A stretch of 64,000 nucleotides of DNA, taken from assembly GCF_037392515.1 (NCBI RefSeq), contig NC_090280.1, positions 59,347,504 through 59,411,503 on the forward strand, in the 5' to 3' direction. This document shows positions 12,330 to 24,600 of this stretch, piece by piece. Origin of the DNA: Haliotis asinina (taxonomy: Eukaryota; Mollusca; Gastropoda; Lepetellida; Haliotidae). The notes beneath the pieces are model-generated. The model saw only the letters and a list, made by a program, of their open reading frames with translations, searched no databases and was not told the DNA's origin. The position numbers were made by a program, and so were the translations under genes. Position 1 is the first letter of the stretch. Every line of letters begins with the position of its first letter.

Positions 12330-12360
12330 ACACACACACACACACACACACGCGCGCGCG
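12330..12360. repeat. Microsatellite (CA)n(CG)n
   Basis: Ten CA units followed directly by five CG units. Confidence 0.95.
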
Positions 12361-12454
12361 TAACCCACGTACTCCTCACACATCACCCCCGCAGAAAAAA
12401 CACTGTATTATTAATAAGTAACAGTAACACAAAACATCTGGCCAAACCATTAAA

Positions 12455-13315
12455 GGATCACGAAGAGTGTGGGTTTCTAAGGTACAGTGCAGTGCTCTGA
12501 GGAAAAGTTCAGGATTCTAAGGCGCAGTTTAGTGCTCTGATGCTACTTTGCAGGAGACTAAGGTACAATGCAATGCTATGAGCAAGGGTTCATTTGTCCA
12601 TGGTACAGCGTAGTCACATGATGAAATGTGCAGGATTCTGCGTGCTCTGTAGAGTTCAGGATTCTAAGGTACAGTGAAGTTATCTGAGGAAAAGAGGAGT
12701 AGTGCTATGCGGATATTTTGCAGGATTCTTAACACAGTTCTGTGCTCTGGGGAAGAGGCCACGATTCTAAGGTACATTGTAGTGTTCTGAGGAGGAGTAC
12801 AGGCTTCTCAGTGAAGACAGTGTCTCTATGTAAAGTGATGTTTTCTTAAGCTTTGCAAAGGTTTCACTTTGGAACTCTATTGCTGGTTCCAAGGTATGAT
12901 GGAGTGTTCGAAGCTAAAGTGATTGTTTCACACACTTGCATGGTTCAAAGATGTGTATAGTTCCGTATATTGAATTGTTCCCACATACTGCAGAGCTTCT
13001 AAGTTATAGAATGGATCCCCCATTGAACTGTCGTGTTCTAGAGTATACGAGTATATGTTGAAGTGTTATAGCATAGATGTTAAGTTGTAGCACATATTCA
13101 ATGTCCTACTGAAGTATTCTGAAGAGTACATACTGTGTTCTAAGGTTTGGTTTATGTTCAGTAGTCTTGTGTAGGAGTCCAAGCTAGGTGTTTAAGTTAT
13201 AACAAAGGAAGTAAGGTATAGTAAATGCCTTTAATTATAGAGTGTCATAAAGTATTCTCCTCAGCAAGTACAGATTCTAAGATATAATAACAGAACTGAA
13301 CATATATTGCGAGAC
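12455..13315. repeat. Degenerate minisatellite, roughly 40-60 bp period
   Basis: Repeated phrases GATTCTAAGGTACAGTGCAG, AGTGCTCTGAGGAAAAGTTC and variants recur about every 45-60 bp and fade toward 13315. No coding potential. Confidence 0.65.
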
Positions 13316-14319
13316 CCTACGGTGAGTGTTATTTTGTTGTTGTTTTTTGTATCAGCTTCCTGTTTACACGTGATGAATAAATTCAATCAATTTTAAATAC
13401 CTGACAGTGTCTGACAACACTGACAGAATTGCTATTTGGAGGACATCAATGAATGTAATCAACAGATCAAACACTGGAAGTTAATAGCAGAGAGTTTCAA
13501 TTAACATCCTTGTAGGAAGCAGGTGATGAGAAAATATGCGATTCAAAAGAATTTAAGCAATCGATGTGTGACTATCGACAGTTTCAGTAAATGACTTCCG
13601 TTAATAAATGTGAACACAGACTGGCTCAGTTACTGATTTACAGTTATCCGCCACCCCTGATACCTCCTAAAAACTTTATCTGGGTTTCAAGTTTCTTATC
13701 AGTTATTAAAAGAGACTAACACCTATTTCATTAACGTTTATTGTTCTCTTCCCACAGAGTTTACTCTTGTCATATCTTCCTTCGTATTCTCTTTTCTAAT
13801 ACGGTCCTTTCATGGTGCAAGTGTTCTGGATTCGTGATTGGTTGCAATCAGATTTGATTCTGACATCAGCAACGTTGTGTCAAAGTCATCATTCGCAAAG
13901 TCTCGTTAATTTCCGTATGCTTCGGTAAAGCTAGAGCCTCTTCCCCAGCACGATACGCAAAAGTTTCCTCTAGACTAACCACAGTCATGTAATGTCGATC
14001 AATGGTGCATCCACCCCGTCGTTGACAACGGACAAGCTAGCCATTAAATGTCTTAAGTGTCATACCGAAAAAAGAATTCTTGTCGATTGAGTCCTTCACT
14101 CTCTAATGCTCTAGTTTCTGCTTTTGAGTTAAACCTAAAATACCGAATCTATCCTTCGTTGATCAAGAAACTCATACACACACAACCGCCATATTGGGAC
14201 TGCCAAGTCCCAAACATCGTCCTGAACATGAGTGAGACCCTAATCTTGGAAAACTCGCACGTAACTGCCGGTATGCACTGCTTTCGGTGTAGGTCCTTAC
14301 GCGTTCACAGACTGAGCAA
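13316..14319. other. 3' flank of gene A, nothing further recognised
   Basis: Non-coding sequence downstream of the gene A stop on the minus strand. No AATAAA was found close to the stop. Confidence 0.35.
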
Positions 14320-17300
14320 TCACAGACAATGTCCTCCAGTCTTTCCAGGATTCACACAGGTTTGATACAGATAGAAGTCCCAAGAAGCGTCTAGAACAAG
14401 TGTCAGATCTAAATTTTGTACGAGCTCGCAGGCGAGTTCCGGGTTGTACCGGAAGTTGAAGCCGATACAGGTCCTGACACGTTCACAGGTGAGGGCGCAT
14501 GCAATCGAACTACTAATCTCTGGGCCTTTGGTAATATTGGAGGGACCGTCGTAGCGAAATCCTCGTCTTCGTACAAAAGATGCGCCTGAAATACGATGAT
14601 ACCATGTGAAGGCCAATGTCTAGACAATTCAAAATGTCCTGTTAAACTTGGTAATATGTAATATGTTAGTAAACACAATGCTTTTAAATCTGACTTTTTC
14701 TGGATATTAGTCATCAAGTAACAGAGTATGTTTAGCCATATTCTAGCAATGACACGACGGGGGATTCCAGAATGTGTCTTCACATTGTATCCATGTGGTC
14801 TATCGAACCGTTGTTGGCGTAACAAGCGAACGTTGTAACCACTAGACCATAAGCGACATAAAGCTAAACTGATTCACTACAACTAACGAGGATATCACTC
14901 TGTGCTTAGATTACAGACCACTTCAGCCTGATATATGTCTTAGTTTATGTTTGACGTTTAACGCCACACTCAGCAATATCTCTGCTACATAGCGGCAGTC
15001 TCTAAATAATCGAGGTTAGACAAAACAATCCAGTAACATGCACAAACTCATCATTGCGACCTTCCTAGTTTACAACAAGGAAACTTACACAAACTATTGT
15101 CATCTGTAAGCCCTCCATACACTTTCACTTCGCAGAATTGCAGCACATCGTTATCACTTAGCTTGGTTGTCTTGGTGAGACGAAGATACCGGCCACTCAC
15201 TGGTCTTGTACATCTTATGGTCAGTGTAGACCACGTAATGAAGTCCGAGATGAAGTAGCAGAGTTTGGCCGGAGTCAAGGGTTCAAAAGATGGGTCTTCG
15301 TCAAAAAGCTCCAGGGACGTATGGTGCAGTCTCTCAGCTAAAACAAGGGTCATATATAAAACGTCATGAAATTGGCGACGGGTGGTGACCTAAGGATTGT
15401 CAGGCTCGTTGTCTTGGATAACACATCCAAGTGCACATTCAAGATAGATGTTTATGCTTATGATGTCAATCACTTGTTCATATGGTTCAGACAAGAAAAA
15501 ATTACAAACTGCAACCGCACAGCAGGAGTATTGTTGCGGTATACATCAAATAAACACAATATACATATTTATACATATACATAATATTATATTTTTCGTC
15601 ATCGTTTATTAATCATATTCACTAGTCTATTTTGGGTGTTCAAGTCTGTTAGAAACTGATCCGTTTTGAGTGTCTGGGGTGGCATAATCCAAAAGGCACC
15701 CCGACACCCGGTGTTGATAAAATGTAATTATGTCCTGTTCCTCCTGCTGTTACAGTCATGGAGACACAACAGGGGCCATCATGGCAAGTCATGATTTCCC
15801 GCTAGGGTGGAAACCACCGGCTTCTACTGAGACAGACGCTCTTTGGACTGCACAACCCAGTGGGAACTATCGGCTTCTAAAGAGACAGTCCCTCTTTGGA
15901 CTACACAACCGAGTGGGAACTATCGGCTTCTACTGAGACAGACCCACTACAGAGTGGAAGCAATGGCGACTGATTTAAAGTCGTCAAAACTCATGTTTCA
16001 TATGAACCCAGCTTTTTCTAGATTTTTAAATTTGTCGTCAGAGCTTTACATGGATGAGCGAATGAGTGTATCGGCAATGTTTCAGCCATATCGTGACGAG
16101 AACAATAAATATTTATATTATAGATCAATACAATAACAAATTAAATGACTAATGGCGAAGAAAACTAAAACAACCAATATATCACAGGCTTGAAACTAGT
16201 GACTGAATCTAAATCATTTCAAAAAGAATTGACAATGTAAAATCAGGCTATAGATTGCCAAGATTTACTGAAGATAGCTCACCATACTAAGGGCCATAGG
16301 GACTTACAATACATTTGCTTCCTGCATGGACCCTGGCTGGATTTACACCATCCCTTCAGCTGTTAGCAATTTGGACACGTCCAGTCATACATTAAAAGGC
16401 ACATATGCTACGATTAAAAAGAGCGGAGAGATTGAAACTGATTGGAATGGTTTTGGACGCAGGAGGACACATGACATGACTAATAGAGAGCAGGTACGTA
16501 TAATGTTAACATACGTATAACGTCTAACGATCGATCCTGTTTCTGTTCACTGTGCACTATCCAAGGACAAAAGTGTCCATTTATTTTCAATATTCTAATC
16601 GAGTAACTCACGACAACAATCCTGTCTGGTTGTGATTTCGATCTTCTTCACAATAAAGTTAGCCTGCAAGTCAACCTGCCACCAGGGTTCGCTGTCCCCA
16701 TACAGAGACGCAAAACAGCTTCTAGAGCCAAAGTGGCCGTTACTGTTTCCATCATTGGCAGTGCTCCCATCAATGTTGCCGTACGATGAACTCTTTGAGG
16801 TTGGCCTGTTCAAGGCCAGATTTGTTTCTGTAATAAGTCAGAAGTATTTAACCATAGCAGCTGGATTTCACACCTGGTACCAGTGTGGAAAATCAAACTT
16901 GGAGATCGTCAATGTCATTCGTGTAATAGATTTATTTTTCAAATAAATGGACCTCTAACATTGTTGCCATATGGACAATCAAACATAGGGATCTTCAGTG
17001 TCGTGTAAGACATTTACATACAAATGCACTAAATAGACCTCAGATATTGTTGCCATGAGTAAAATCAACCACACACTACAAAAATGGCTTGGTTTCCAGA
17101 AACCTGGAAACCATCCGTAACCCCAGGGATGTGTTCAGAATAAGATACAGTTCAGAATTCTGTTTCTTGCATGCCAAGAATTTGAGTCCTGTTTATATGT
17201 TTGTATATTACAGCAACACTAAGACAGTCTGAATGTGATCAAGAAAAGTTAAACCACTATAGATCATGGGGGTGTAGAGAACCTGCATGTTTTTAAGCAG

Positions 17301-17622
17301 TATCTACACCATCCCAATAGTTCGCAATTTGATAAATACCAAGAGGTTGATATGAATATGAATATCAAATTATGTCCGTGACTTATATCGGATGTTAAAT
17401 CTAAACATATATACGTGCCAGACTAATGTTCGCCTTTTAAAACAAATATTCTTGTGTCTAGAAATCAGCGAAATCGATCTAAGGAATATTTTCATAAATG
17501 CACCTAACTATCAAATGGTATTTTAAACAAGGATTTCCTTTCTAATTCTCACCTGTTCTCGTAAAACAGAGGAATAACGCCCCAAACAATACGGACACCA
17601 GCACTCTGCAGCCTGTATCCAT
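14320..17622 (-). CDS. Gene A: secreted F-type lectin with C-terminal PAN/apple-like domain
   Basis: Four coding exons read on the minus strand: 17553-17622, 16612-16827, 15089-15337 and 14320-14585, 801 nt in total, 266 residues. Exon 1 is a signal peptide (starts MDTGCRVLV, hydrophobic core LVSVLFGALF). Exons 2 and 3 (residues about 24-178) make one F-type lectin domain: NLALNRPT, PWWQVDLQ, the motif RQDCCPER across the junction, GRYLRLT and FCEVKVYGG. Exon 4 (179-266) is PAN/apple-like, with Cys in CALTCERVRTC and CELV and the ending SWDFYLYQTC. All junctions are phase 1 with GT donors and AG acceptors. F-type lectins are known to bind fucose, often in innate immunity; here the usual motif histidine is absent, so the ligand is open. 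The ATG at 17622 is preferred over an in-frame upstream start because it places a clean signal peptide first. It is the most divergent copy of the cluster. The family call is firm; exon ends are by eye. Confidence 0.85.
14742..14858 (-). repeat. tRNA-type SINE (family 2), in intron 3 of gene A
   Basis: On the minus strand the head reads TGGTCTAGTGGTTACAACG and CGGTTCGATAGACCACATGG, matching tRNA A- and B-box style promoters, followed by the GAAGACAC region. Confidence 0.6.
14938..15040 (-). repeat. SINE-like repeat (family 1), partial
   Basis: Plus-strand reading GTTTAACGCCACACTCAGCAA, GCGGCAGTCTCTAAATAATC and CAATCCAGTAA is the reverse complement of the family tail half. It lies in intron 3 of gene A. 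Confidence 0.7.
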
Positions 17623-18010
17623 GCTTCCTGTGGTGATATATATGTCTTGCTCAGTCACACTCCGAATCAATACACCCCACTGATATTGATTCCAGAGGCG
17701 ATCGATACTCCTCGGTACCTCGAGTTGCATCAATGACAAATGTAGTGTTGTTGAAAAGTATCCTGGCTTCGACTTCGTTTAGGCAGCCATCTTTTATATG
17801 GAAATTCCAAAACATAGCAGGACTGAAAAGTGGTTGGTAGGGCGGTCATCGTATCAGTGGAAAACTCAGTTTGACAGTTTGACTGCCAGCAGCCATGAGG
17901 GACAACATAAAAAAACATATACTTAATAATCTTTTGTGAACATCGTCTCTTCCAAAACTGACGAAAAGTAGCTGAATCCTGTCATAGGGTACTAAAAACC
18001 GATGTTTCCT
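17200..18010 (-). repeat. Segmental duplicate of gene A 5' region (copy 2)
   Basis: Partner of 3375-4135. It holds gene A's signal exon and probable promoter. Alignment is by eye and fades past 18010. Confidence 0.7.
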
Positions 18011-18484
18011 AATGAAATACAAAAGTAATTATTCAAGGTTTGAAGTCATTTTCAACTTGCATGTGTAGTAGAATTGAACACTACATAATAATGGACGGAG
18101 CTTCTTCAGTCTTGAATCTCTTGGTATACCTTCTATAGAACCTAGTTCCCATTCGCGAATAGTTGCAATATTACTGATGCGGCTTTGGACACTTCTTGTG
18201 AGGTAGTAGAAGTATTTGCCAAAGGACAGTAAGAAGATTTAGTACTTTTCGATTAATATTAATCGAAAGTGGGCATCACTATTTACCTCTGTGTTGTGGT
18301 TTTATCGACCTGAGAATGAAATACAACACGTATCTGAGAATTCTTTAATAATCCTCAATCCTCCAATATGTGTGATAGTTTATTTCAGTATGGCACAGCC
18401 CTTCATCCATGCTAGTTAAAATAATATAATGTTTCTACGAATACGTATTGTCTTGTCACGATTTGGGGGTCTGAAAGATGTAAC
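18010..18484. other. No feature recognised
   Basis: Upstream spacer of gene A. A short palindrome ATTAATATTAAT near 18253 is the only structure noticed. Confidence 0.3.
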
Positions 18485-18672
18485 CTTTTGTTTTGTTTTG
18501 TTTTGTTTTTCTTTTTTTTTTGATTTGGTTTGGTTTGGTTTGGTTTGGTTTGGTTTGGTTGTTGTTGTTGTTTGTTTGTTTGTTTTGGGATGTTTTGTTT
18601 TTGTTTTTGTTTGTGTGTTTGTTTGTTGGGGAGGGGGAGTTGGGGATTTGGGTTCGGTTTTTGTTTTTTGTT
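18485..18672. repeat. Low-complexity GGTTT/GTTT tract
   Basis: T-rich run with (TTTTG)n, then (GGTTT)n and (GTT)n/(GTTT)n. The long open frames here are artefacts of the simple sequence. Confidence 0.9.
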
Positions 18673-18879
18673 AAACAGCAATATATCTATTCGCAAGACT
18701 TTAAGTATATTAAGAAAAGCAAGACTGATGGATGTCAACTTCTTCATCACCTGAAGAAGGAGCGAGCACACACTCACAATCTTGTTTTTCTTATGCATTC
18801 CACTTCTAAATATCCTCCAAAGAAGTTCATTTCTTGTGTGCCCTGCAGTGATGTTGTTGCAATATTGGAAAATCTTGTT

Positions 18880-19020
18880 TAGAAACTAAACTCACTTATT
18901 TGATCCCTCAGTTGCGTTTAAGATAAAGCCAGTGTTACGGAAATATATGAACTAGTTTAAAAACTAAACTCACTCACTTGATCGCACGATTGGTTTTAAA
19001 CGAAAACTTTTTGTTTTCAA
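18880..19020 (+). repeat. Two-copy tandem repeat, about 75 bp
   Basis: GAAACTAAACTCACTTATTTG and AAAACTAAACTCACTCACTTG recur about 75 bp apart with similar following sequence. Confidence 0.5.
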
Positions 19021-19139
19021 GATATATCAACCGGTGGCCCTAATATTGTTTACAAGAATGAAACGTGATGGAAATCCTGAACAAAGGTACGCACATATAA
19101 TTGATCATGAAATATCCTTAAAAAGACTAATGTGAGATA

Positions 19140-19672
19140 GTCTTGCCTTCAAACTATAAAAAACATTTCTTGCAAACATCCACTTTTAATTGAAATCATT
19201 GAATTGCATAATGATCTTGATGCTGGCCAATACGACATCATCTTTTGTTGGTTACCCTGCCACGTAGGCATTTCTGGTAACACAATGGCCGTCAAAGCAG
19301 CACTCAACATACCTAGCATTAGAACATACATCCGTGATCTGGTGCAGAAGAAGTGGGACACTCAAGTAGGTATAAACAAAATTACATGCAGTAAAACCCT
19401 ATATTGGTTACACCTACTTGGGTTGTCAGTCCAGATTTGAGGAGGTCATTATGAGACGATGTCGCATTGACCATACGCGGCATACACACGAATACTTGTT
19501 AAACGGTGAGGATCCTCCGTTTTGTATCCCTTGTGATGAAAGAATCACAGTCAAGCATGTCTTGCTTGACTGTGTTGAATTATTGCCTCCTGACGGGGTA
19601 TGTAAGTCCCGAAACATTCGATGTAAATTCAACTTAACAGGCTTTTTAAACATAGTATATTCGCTGTTTTAA
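19140..19672 (+). mobile_element. LINE fragment: RNase H and C-terminal region
   Basis: HPLLIEIIELHNDLDAGQYD is followed by IIFCWLPCHVGISGNTMAV, the C-terminal RNase H motif of Jockey/I-type LINEs. Then come IRTYIRDLVQKKWDTQV and, in another frame, FEEVIMRRCRIDHTRHTHEY with CIPCDERITVKHVLLDC. One frameshift lies near 19420 and the domain's upstream catalytic part is missing. Dead fragment. Confidence 0.75.
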
Positions 19673-20620
19673 TTTTGGCTAAATTACTCGTTGGTTGCAT
19701 ACTCGCTTGATCCGTCCCGGCTGCTACATCGAGGAATGAGTGGCCTGGTTAGGGACTCCTAACTAACTCATAGCATTCATGCACTGGCACTCTGGCATTC
19801 AAGGAATAACTCAACACAAGGTTCTGTACTCACAGAACTTTATTTGATCCTTCTCTTCATGACAAGCTGACATGGCCGGGACAGGGTAGGGCAAGCTCTT
19901 TACTAGATATGACACTGATCGATCGGGACGTAAACGTTCCGCCGACTCTGCAACTACGCGCACTTTTTAGTGCTGACGGTATCTTTCTTGGCCTGCTCCA
20001 CCCTTGTCACATGACCCTATACAATCCCTCCGATTCGTTAAAAGTTACATCATACCCTGGTCTCATGTGGTACCTCATGACTGGAAATATCCATTAACTC
20101 TATTCGGTGAATCAGCATTACTTGCTACTTGACTATATTCTGTTCTGTTGTTTGACGGTTATCCCCTGTTTTCTATCCCTTAATATATTATCCAGTAGTA
20201 ATAACATTGGTGCTATGATGAACTAACCGCAAATCTCAATAGTGAATTTCTAATACGTTTCTTGTATTCGGATGCAATTTGCACCTTATAGCATTATAAA
20301 AAATGCATTATTTGTGTGTTATAAAAGTGTGGTGTGATATACCTTTAACAGTATAACAGGGAGATCTTGCTGAGATTTGCATTAGTCATTATGTATCAGA
20401 TAATTTTGTTCGATAATTGTAAAAAGACCCTATTGTCCATCACGACATTGACAATGAAAAGTCGAATTCATTAATATTGCATGACAACTGTCCTCAAGAC
20501 AACTCCGGGCGACGTGTACCCCATTCTTCCTGCAGGTCAGCCAATTCCTTCAGAGCTGTCGTTGGTTGTTGACGGTTACGTATCCGCCATCCAAGCATAA
20601 CCCAGAAATGTTGACTAGTT
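19673..20620. other. Unclassified spacer
   Basis: No gene seen. The block 19680-20100 is less AT-rich than its surroundings and could be an interspersed repeat, but I could not classify it. Confidence 0.25.
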
Positions 20621-20627
20621 CATGCAT

Positions 20628-20812
20628 CAGTAAATAATCGAGTCCGGACAATCCAGTGATCAACAGCATGAGAATCAATATACGCAATTGGGGTACAATG
20701 ATATGTGTCAATCAAGTCAGTGAGTCCGACCTCTCTATCGAGTTAGTCGCCTCTTACGACAAGCATGGGTCACTGAAGATCAATTTTAACCAGGATTTTC
20801 ACGGGTTGTCAG
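20628..20812 (-). repeat. SINE-like repeat (family 1)
   Basis: Plus strand reads TAAATAATCGAGTCCGGACA, CAATCCAGTGATCAACAGCA, AACATTGGGG-like linker, GTCGCCTCTTACGACAAGCA and TTCACGGG: the reverse of the family head-to-tail order. Confidence 0.8.
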
Positions 20813-21240
20813 ATGACGGAGTCAGCATAATCCTTAGTTGATGTCCAAGAACTGCTCGGAATCTAGATCAAGTAAGTCAGGGGATTATATAGATTTTCTT
20901 CCAATTCTGTTGGACATTGAGGACTGGCACAGTGGTTAAATATTAGGACCGGACGTCTTTACGTCTTTTAACATCATGTTGACATACCGTGTATATAAAC
21001 CTCATTCACTCACGGGACAAATTATTTCAGAACTGGTAATATCTACATGGCAAGAAATGTCTTCACAACTTCCGTCTTCCAGCTTGACACAATACATGTG
21101 CAGGGCACTACAACACTGACACAGACTAACTCGAAATCCTCTAACTATTTGCATATGTATTCATCGAAGTCCTTTTCATGATATAACTTAGCTTTGCCCA
21201 ATATACAACATCTTTGGAAACATTAGTATGTTTAAGGAAA
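20813..21240. other. No feature recognised
   Basis: Spacer between a SINE and the duplicated 3' flank of gene B. Confidence 0.3.
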
Positions 21241-21614
21241 ACATTTCAAGGCGCATTGAAAGAGTATTTACAGTGACAACACTGGTCTGTGAACCCCGCC
21301 ATTGGTCAGTAATGAATCCTTCAACAGAAACAGTTCGTCAGATATTGACATGAATAAGTGTTGACATGATAATGAGTCTTTGTAAAAACAAGATTTTCTT
21401 CAGTTTTAGTTCACAATTTAGTGCAAACTCAGAAGTAAACATTACAGCAGTTCATGCTAGCTCACATGTCCGCCAATCTCTCAGACTGACAAGGGAAGTA
21501 ACTTTAACTTTAATGTAATTTGTGCCTTTTGTTGAAACCCACAGAAGAGCACGTAAAATATTCATCTCAGCCTTGACTTACGCTGATTCAGCAAAGCAGA
21601 CCTTGTTATTAGTG

Positions 21615-24600
21615 TTATTCGCACACACTGAAGCATCTATGATACACGTAGCTGTCCCAATGAACGTCAGCCTGAAGTGAGGGAGTTATCTCCCCTTGAA
21701 GCAGTTCACACACTGTGGCCGGTAGGTGTCTGATGTTGAAGCCCGTGCAGGACTCCGAGCGTTCACATGCAACAGCACATGCTGCGGTATTGTCGATCCC
21801 TTCGCTGATGGTCTTCAGTGGAGTTTGACTGGAATGTTGTTGTTTGTATTGGACAAGGGATGCGCCTGGAACAAGAATGAGTGAGTGAATACGAGTTTCT
21901 GCTGCTGTGAACTATGTCCCACTCCACACATGGTCCAATTAGAGACTCCAACACGGGTCTCCGTATTAACCATTAGGCTACCCACAAAACCCTGCCCAGA
22001 ACAAGTACGTTGTTTTTAACCTTAACCCTAAGTATATAGACTGACGAAAGGGTTAGTTTCTTCTATCAACGAATCAAACCATGACGTTGTTCCAGAGAGT
22101 GCACAGACGTGGTCAGGCTCGCTGACTTTGTTGACACATGTCATCGTATCCAAGTTGATACATGTTCATCATATCAATCACTGGACTTTCTGGTCTAAAG
22201 TCAAATATTTGCTGACCGATGACATGTCTACATATATATAATTTTGATAGAAACATACAACCTCCTTTATACATGAAATGGGGCCTCTTTGAGAAGGAAG
22301 GCTCAAAACAGTATGTTTTATATTTGAAGTTTCATAATACGTTTAATTATGTGATACTTACATGAATCGTAATGTGTAGATATTGCCTCTCCGAACACTT
22401 GTACGTCGCACATTTGAAGCATGTCGTCAAAATTTAATTTGTTTGTTCCGCTGATCCTGACAAAGCGACCGGTGACGGGTCTTAAGCAGGTTACTGTAAC
22501 AGTCTCCCCCGGGTGTGACACGCTCCCGGAGTAGAAGTAGCATAATTTGGGGGCAGAGTGTTGGTTGGAAGGTTGTTCTTGGTACACGTCAATCGAGAAA
22601 TCATGAAGTCTCTCAGCTGCAATTGAAACCGTGACATATTAGACTTGAGATTACTTATGTCTGGTCATGCCCCATGAAGATCCGGATTAGAGGTGATCTT
22701 CAGCAACCCATGCTTGTCGTAAGAGGCAACTAACTGGATCGAGTGGTCAGGCTTGCTGACCCGGTTGACACATGTCATCATATCACAGATCGATGTTGAT
22801 AATGTCAGTCACTGGATTGTTTGGTTGTTACTCGATTATTTACAAATCTCCTTATACCAGAATATTGCTGAGTGCCGAGTTAAACAGCAAAGAAGTGTCA
22901 CTTTGAGAGCTGTACACAATTGGGGAGTTGAATACGGGTCACAAGCTAGCACATCCGACTGTTCACCAGTGACCATCGTGTCATCCAATCACTTCTATTA
23001 ATACATTAGGAGCACAGCTACCGTATTAATTATAATACTTTGACGTGAAGTCGAATTACTTCTATTCTACATTTCATGATAGATCTACAACTTATTCTGT
23101 ATATCTGATAACACTGTAAAAATATTAATGTAAAACATTGTGCCCCTGACGGGTGCGAGCCTAGGTCTGCGGCAAGCCGGGCACACATCGTCGCCGACCC
23201 GATGATCATGAAAGCTTCAGCATGAACTGACTTATAACCATGGCGATTCCCATAGCCTTTAAACTTTCAGGAAATATTAAACACTTACATTTTTTTATTG
23301 CGTTGACAAGTTGATTTAGCAGTTGATTTCACAACAGACACCTATATCAGTAACTTTTCGTCTGCTATCATTTGTGCTAATTGTTACCGCCGGATCCTGC
23401 ACTCGTCACTTGCGAGCATGGCTTGCTGAACACCGACGCCATGTTTTCAGGCATTACATTACTACTATGTAATCAAAGGCATAACATGAGTAAATATTGG
23501 CTATTACTAATAGCATGATAAGCATTAACTTAGGGATATGAAAGACATTATTCATACACACGGCAACAGTCACTTCTGGCTGTGACCTTGACTTTTGTTA
23601 CTTTGGCCTTGACCTGTAGGTCCACTTGCCACCAGGGGTCGTTGTCTGTATTTTCAACAGAGAAGCAACTGTTGCTGGCCCAATTTGTGTCAGTATTCCC
23701 ATCGTTTACCGCTTGTGGTGGATGGCTGTGGTACGAACTTGCACTAGCCGGCTTGTCCAGTGCCAGGTCAGTTTCTTCACAAAATCAAATAAGAACAAAC
23801 ATGTCAGTATCTGAATAGGCTGATGGAATCTATCTCAATGTCAAGTTCGCAGATTTGTTTAACACTTGTCATCTTATCCCAGCTACATAGATCGATGCTC
23901 ATGATATTAATCACTGGATTGTTTGGTCCAGGCTCGATTTTTTACATTCCGCCGCAATACTGTTGAATGGTGGCTAATAAAACAACCACAAAAAAACAAT
24001 TTTTTAATCTTCTTTTATCACAACAAAGCGGAAACGAGCATCAGTGCCATAACCAGTCTTGCATAAAGTTACATAAACTCGGAAGCGTGATGAAAAAATC
24101 CCAACTATCCAAGGGCATCAACTTAAGGATTCAAGATTTCCAACACGCAAACCTGAGCCAACTCCACCTATAAGCATGTAACGACATAGATATTGGTTGT
24201 GGACACTTCCTGGATTCATTCTATTGACAATCGAGAAAGGGAGGTCTCTCTAATGATGGTACATGTGTATTTGACTCGACAGTCGAGCCGTTTAAAGAAG
24301 TGTTGTAATGAGTTTTAAATTTAGTTTGATTATATTATCAACATGGAGAAAATGGACAAATTTTTGCAAATATTCTTAACATTATATGTTACTGGAAATT
24401 GTAAATGTTACAGACTCCCATACCACGTCAAACCCCAATGTCAAACCTGCCAAGGGTCACATTGGTAATGTGCATCGTTTGACGAGTGTCAAACAAGTCA
24501 CCCGTTAGTCGTTTGACGAGTGTCAAACAAGTCACCCGTTAGTCGTTTGACGAGTGTCAAACAAGTCACCCGTTAGTCGTTTGAGAAGTGTCAAACAAGT

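Noticed and set aside
18412-18882. Open frames rich in Lys/Asn/Pro or Phe/Val/Cys
   Set aside because: Simple-sequence translation of the GTTT/GGTTT tract.
19680-20100. Possible LTR-type sequence
   Set aside because: No paired copy, no terminal motif and no coding region nearby to support it.
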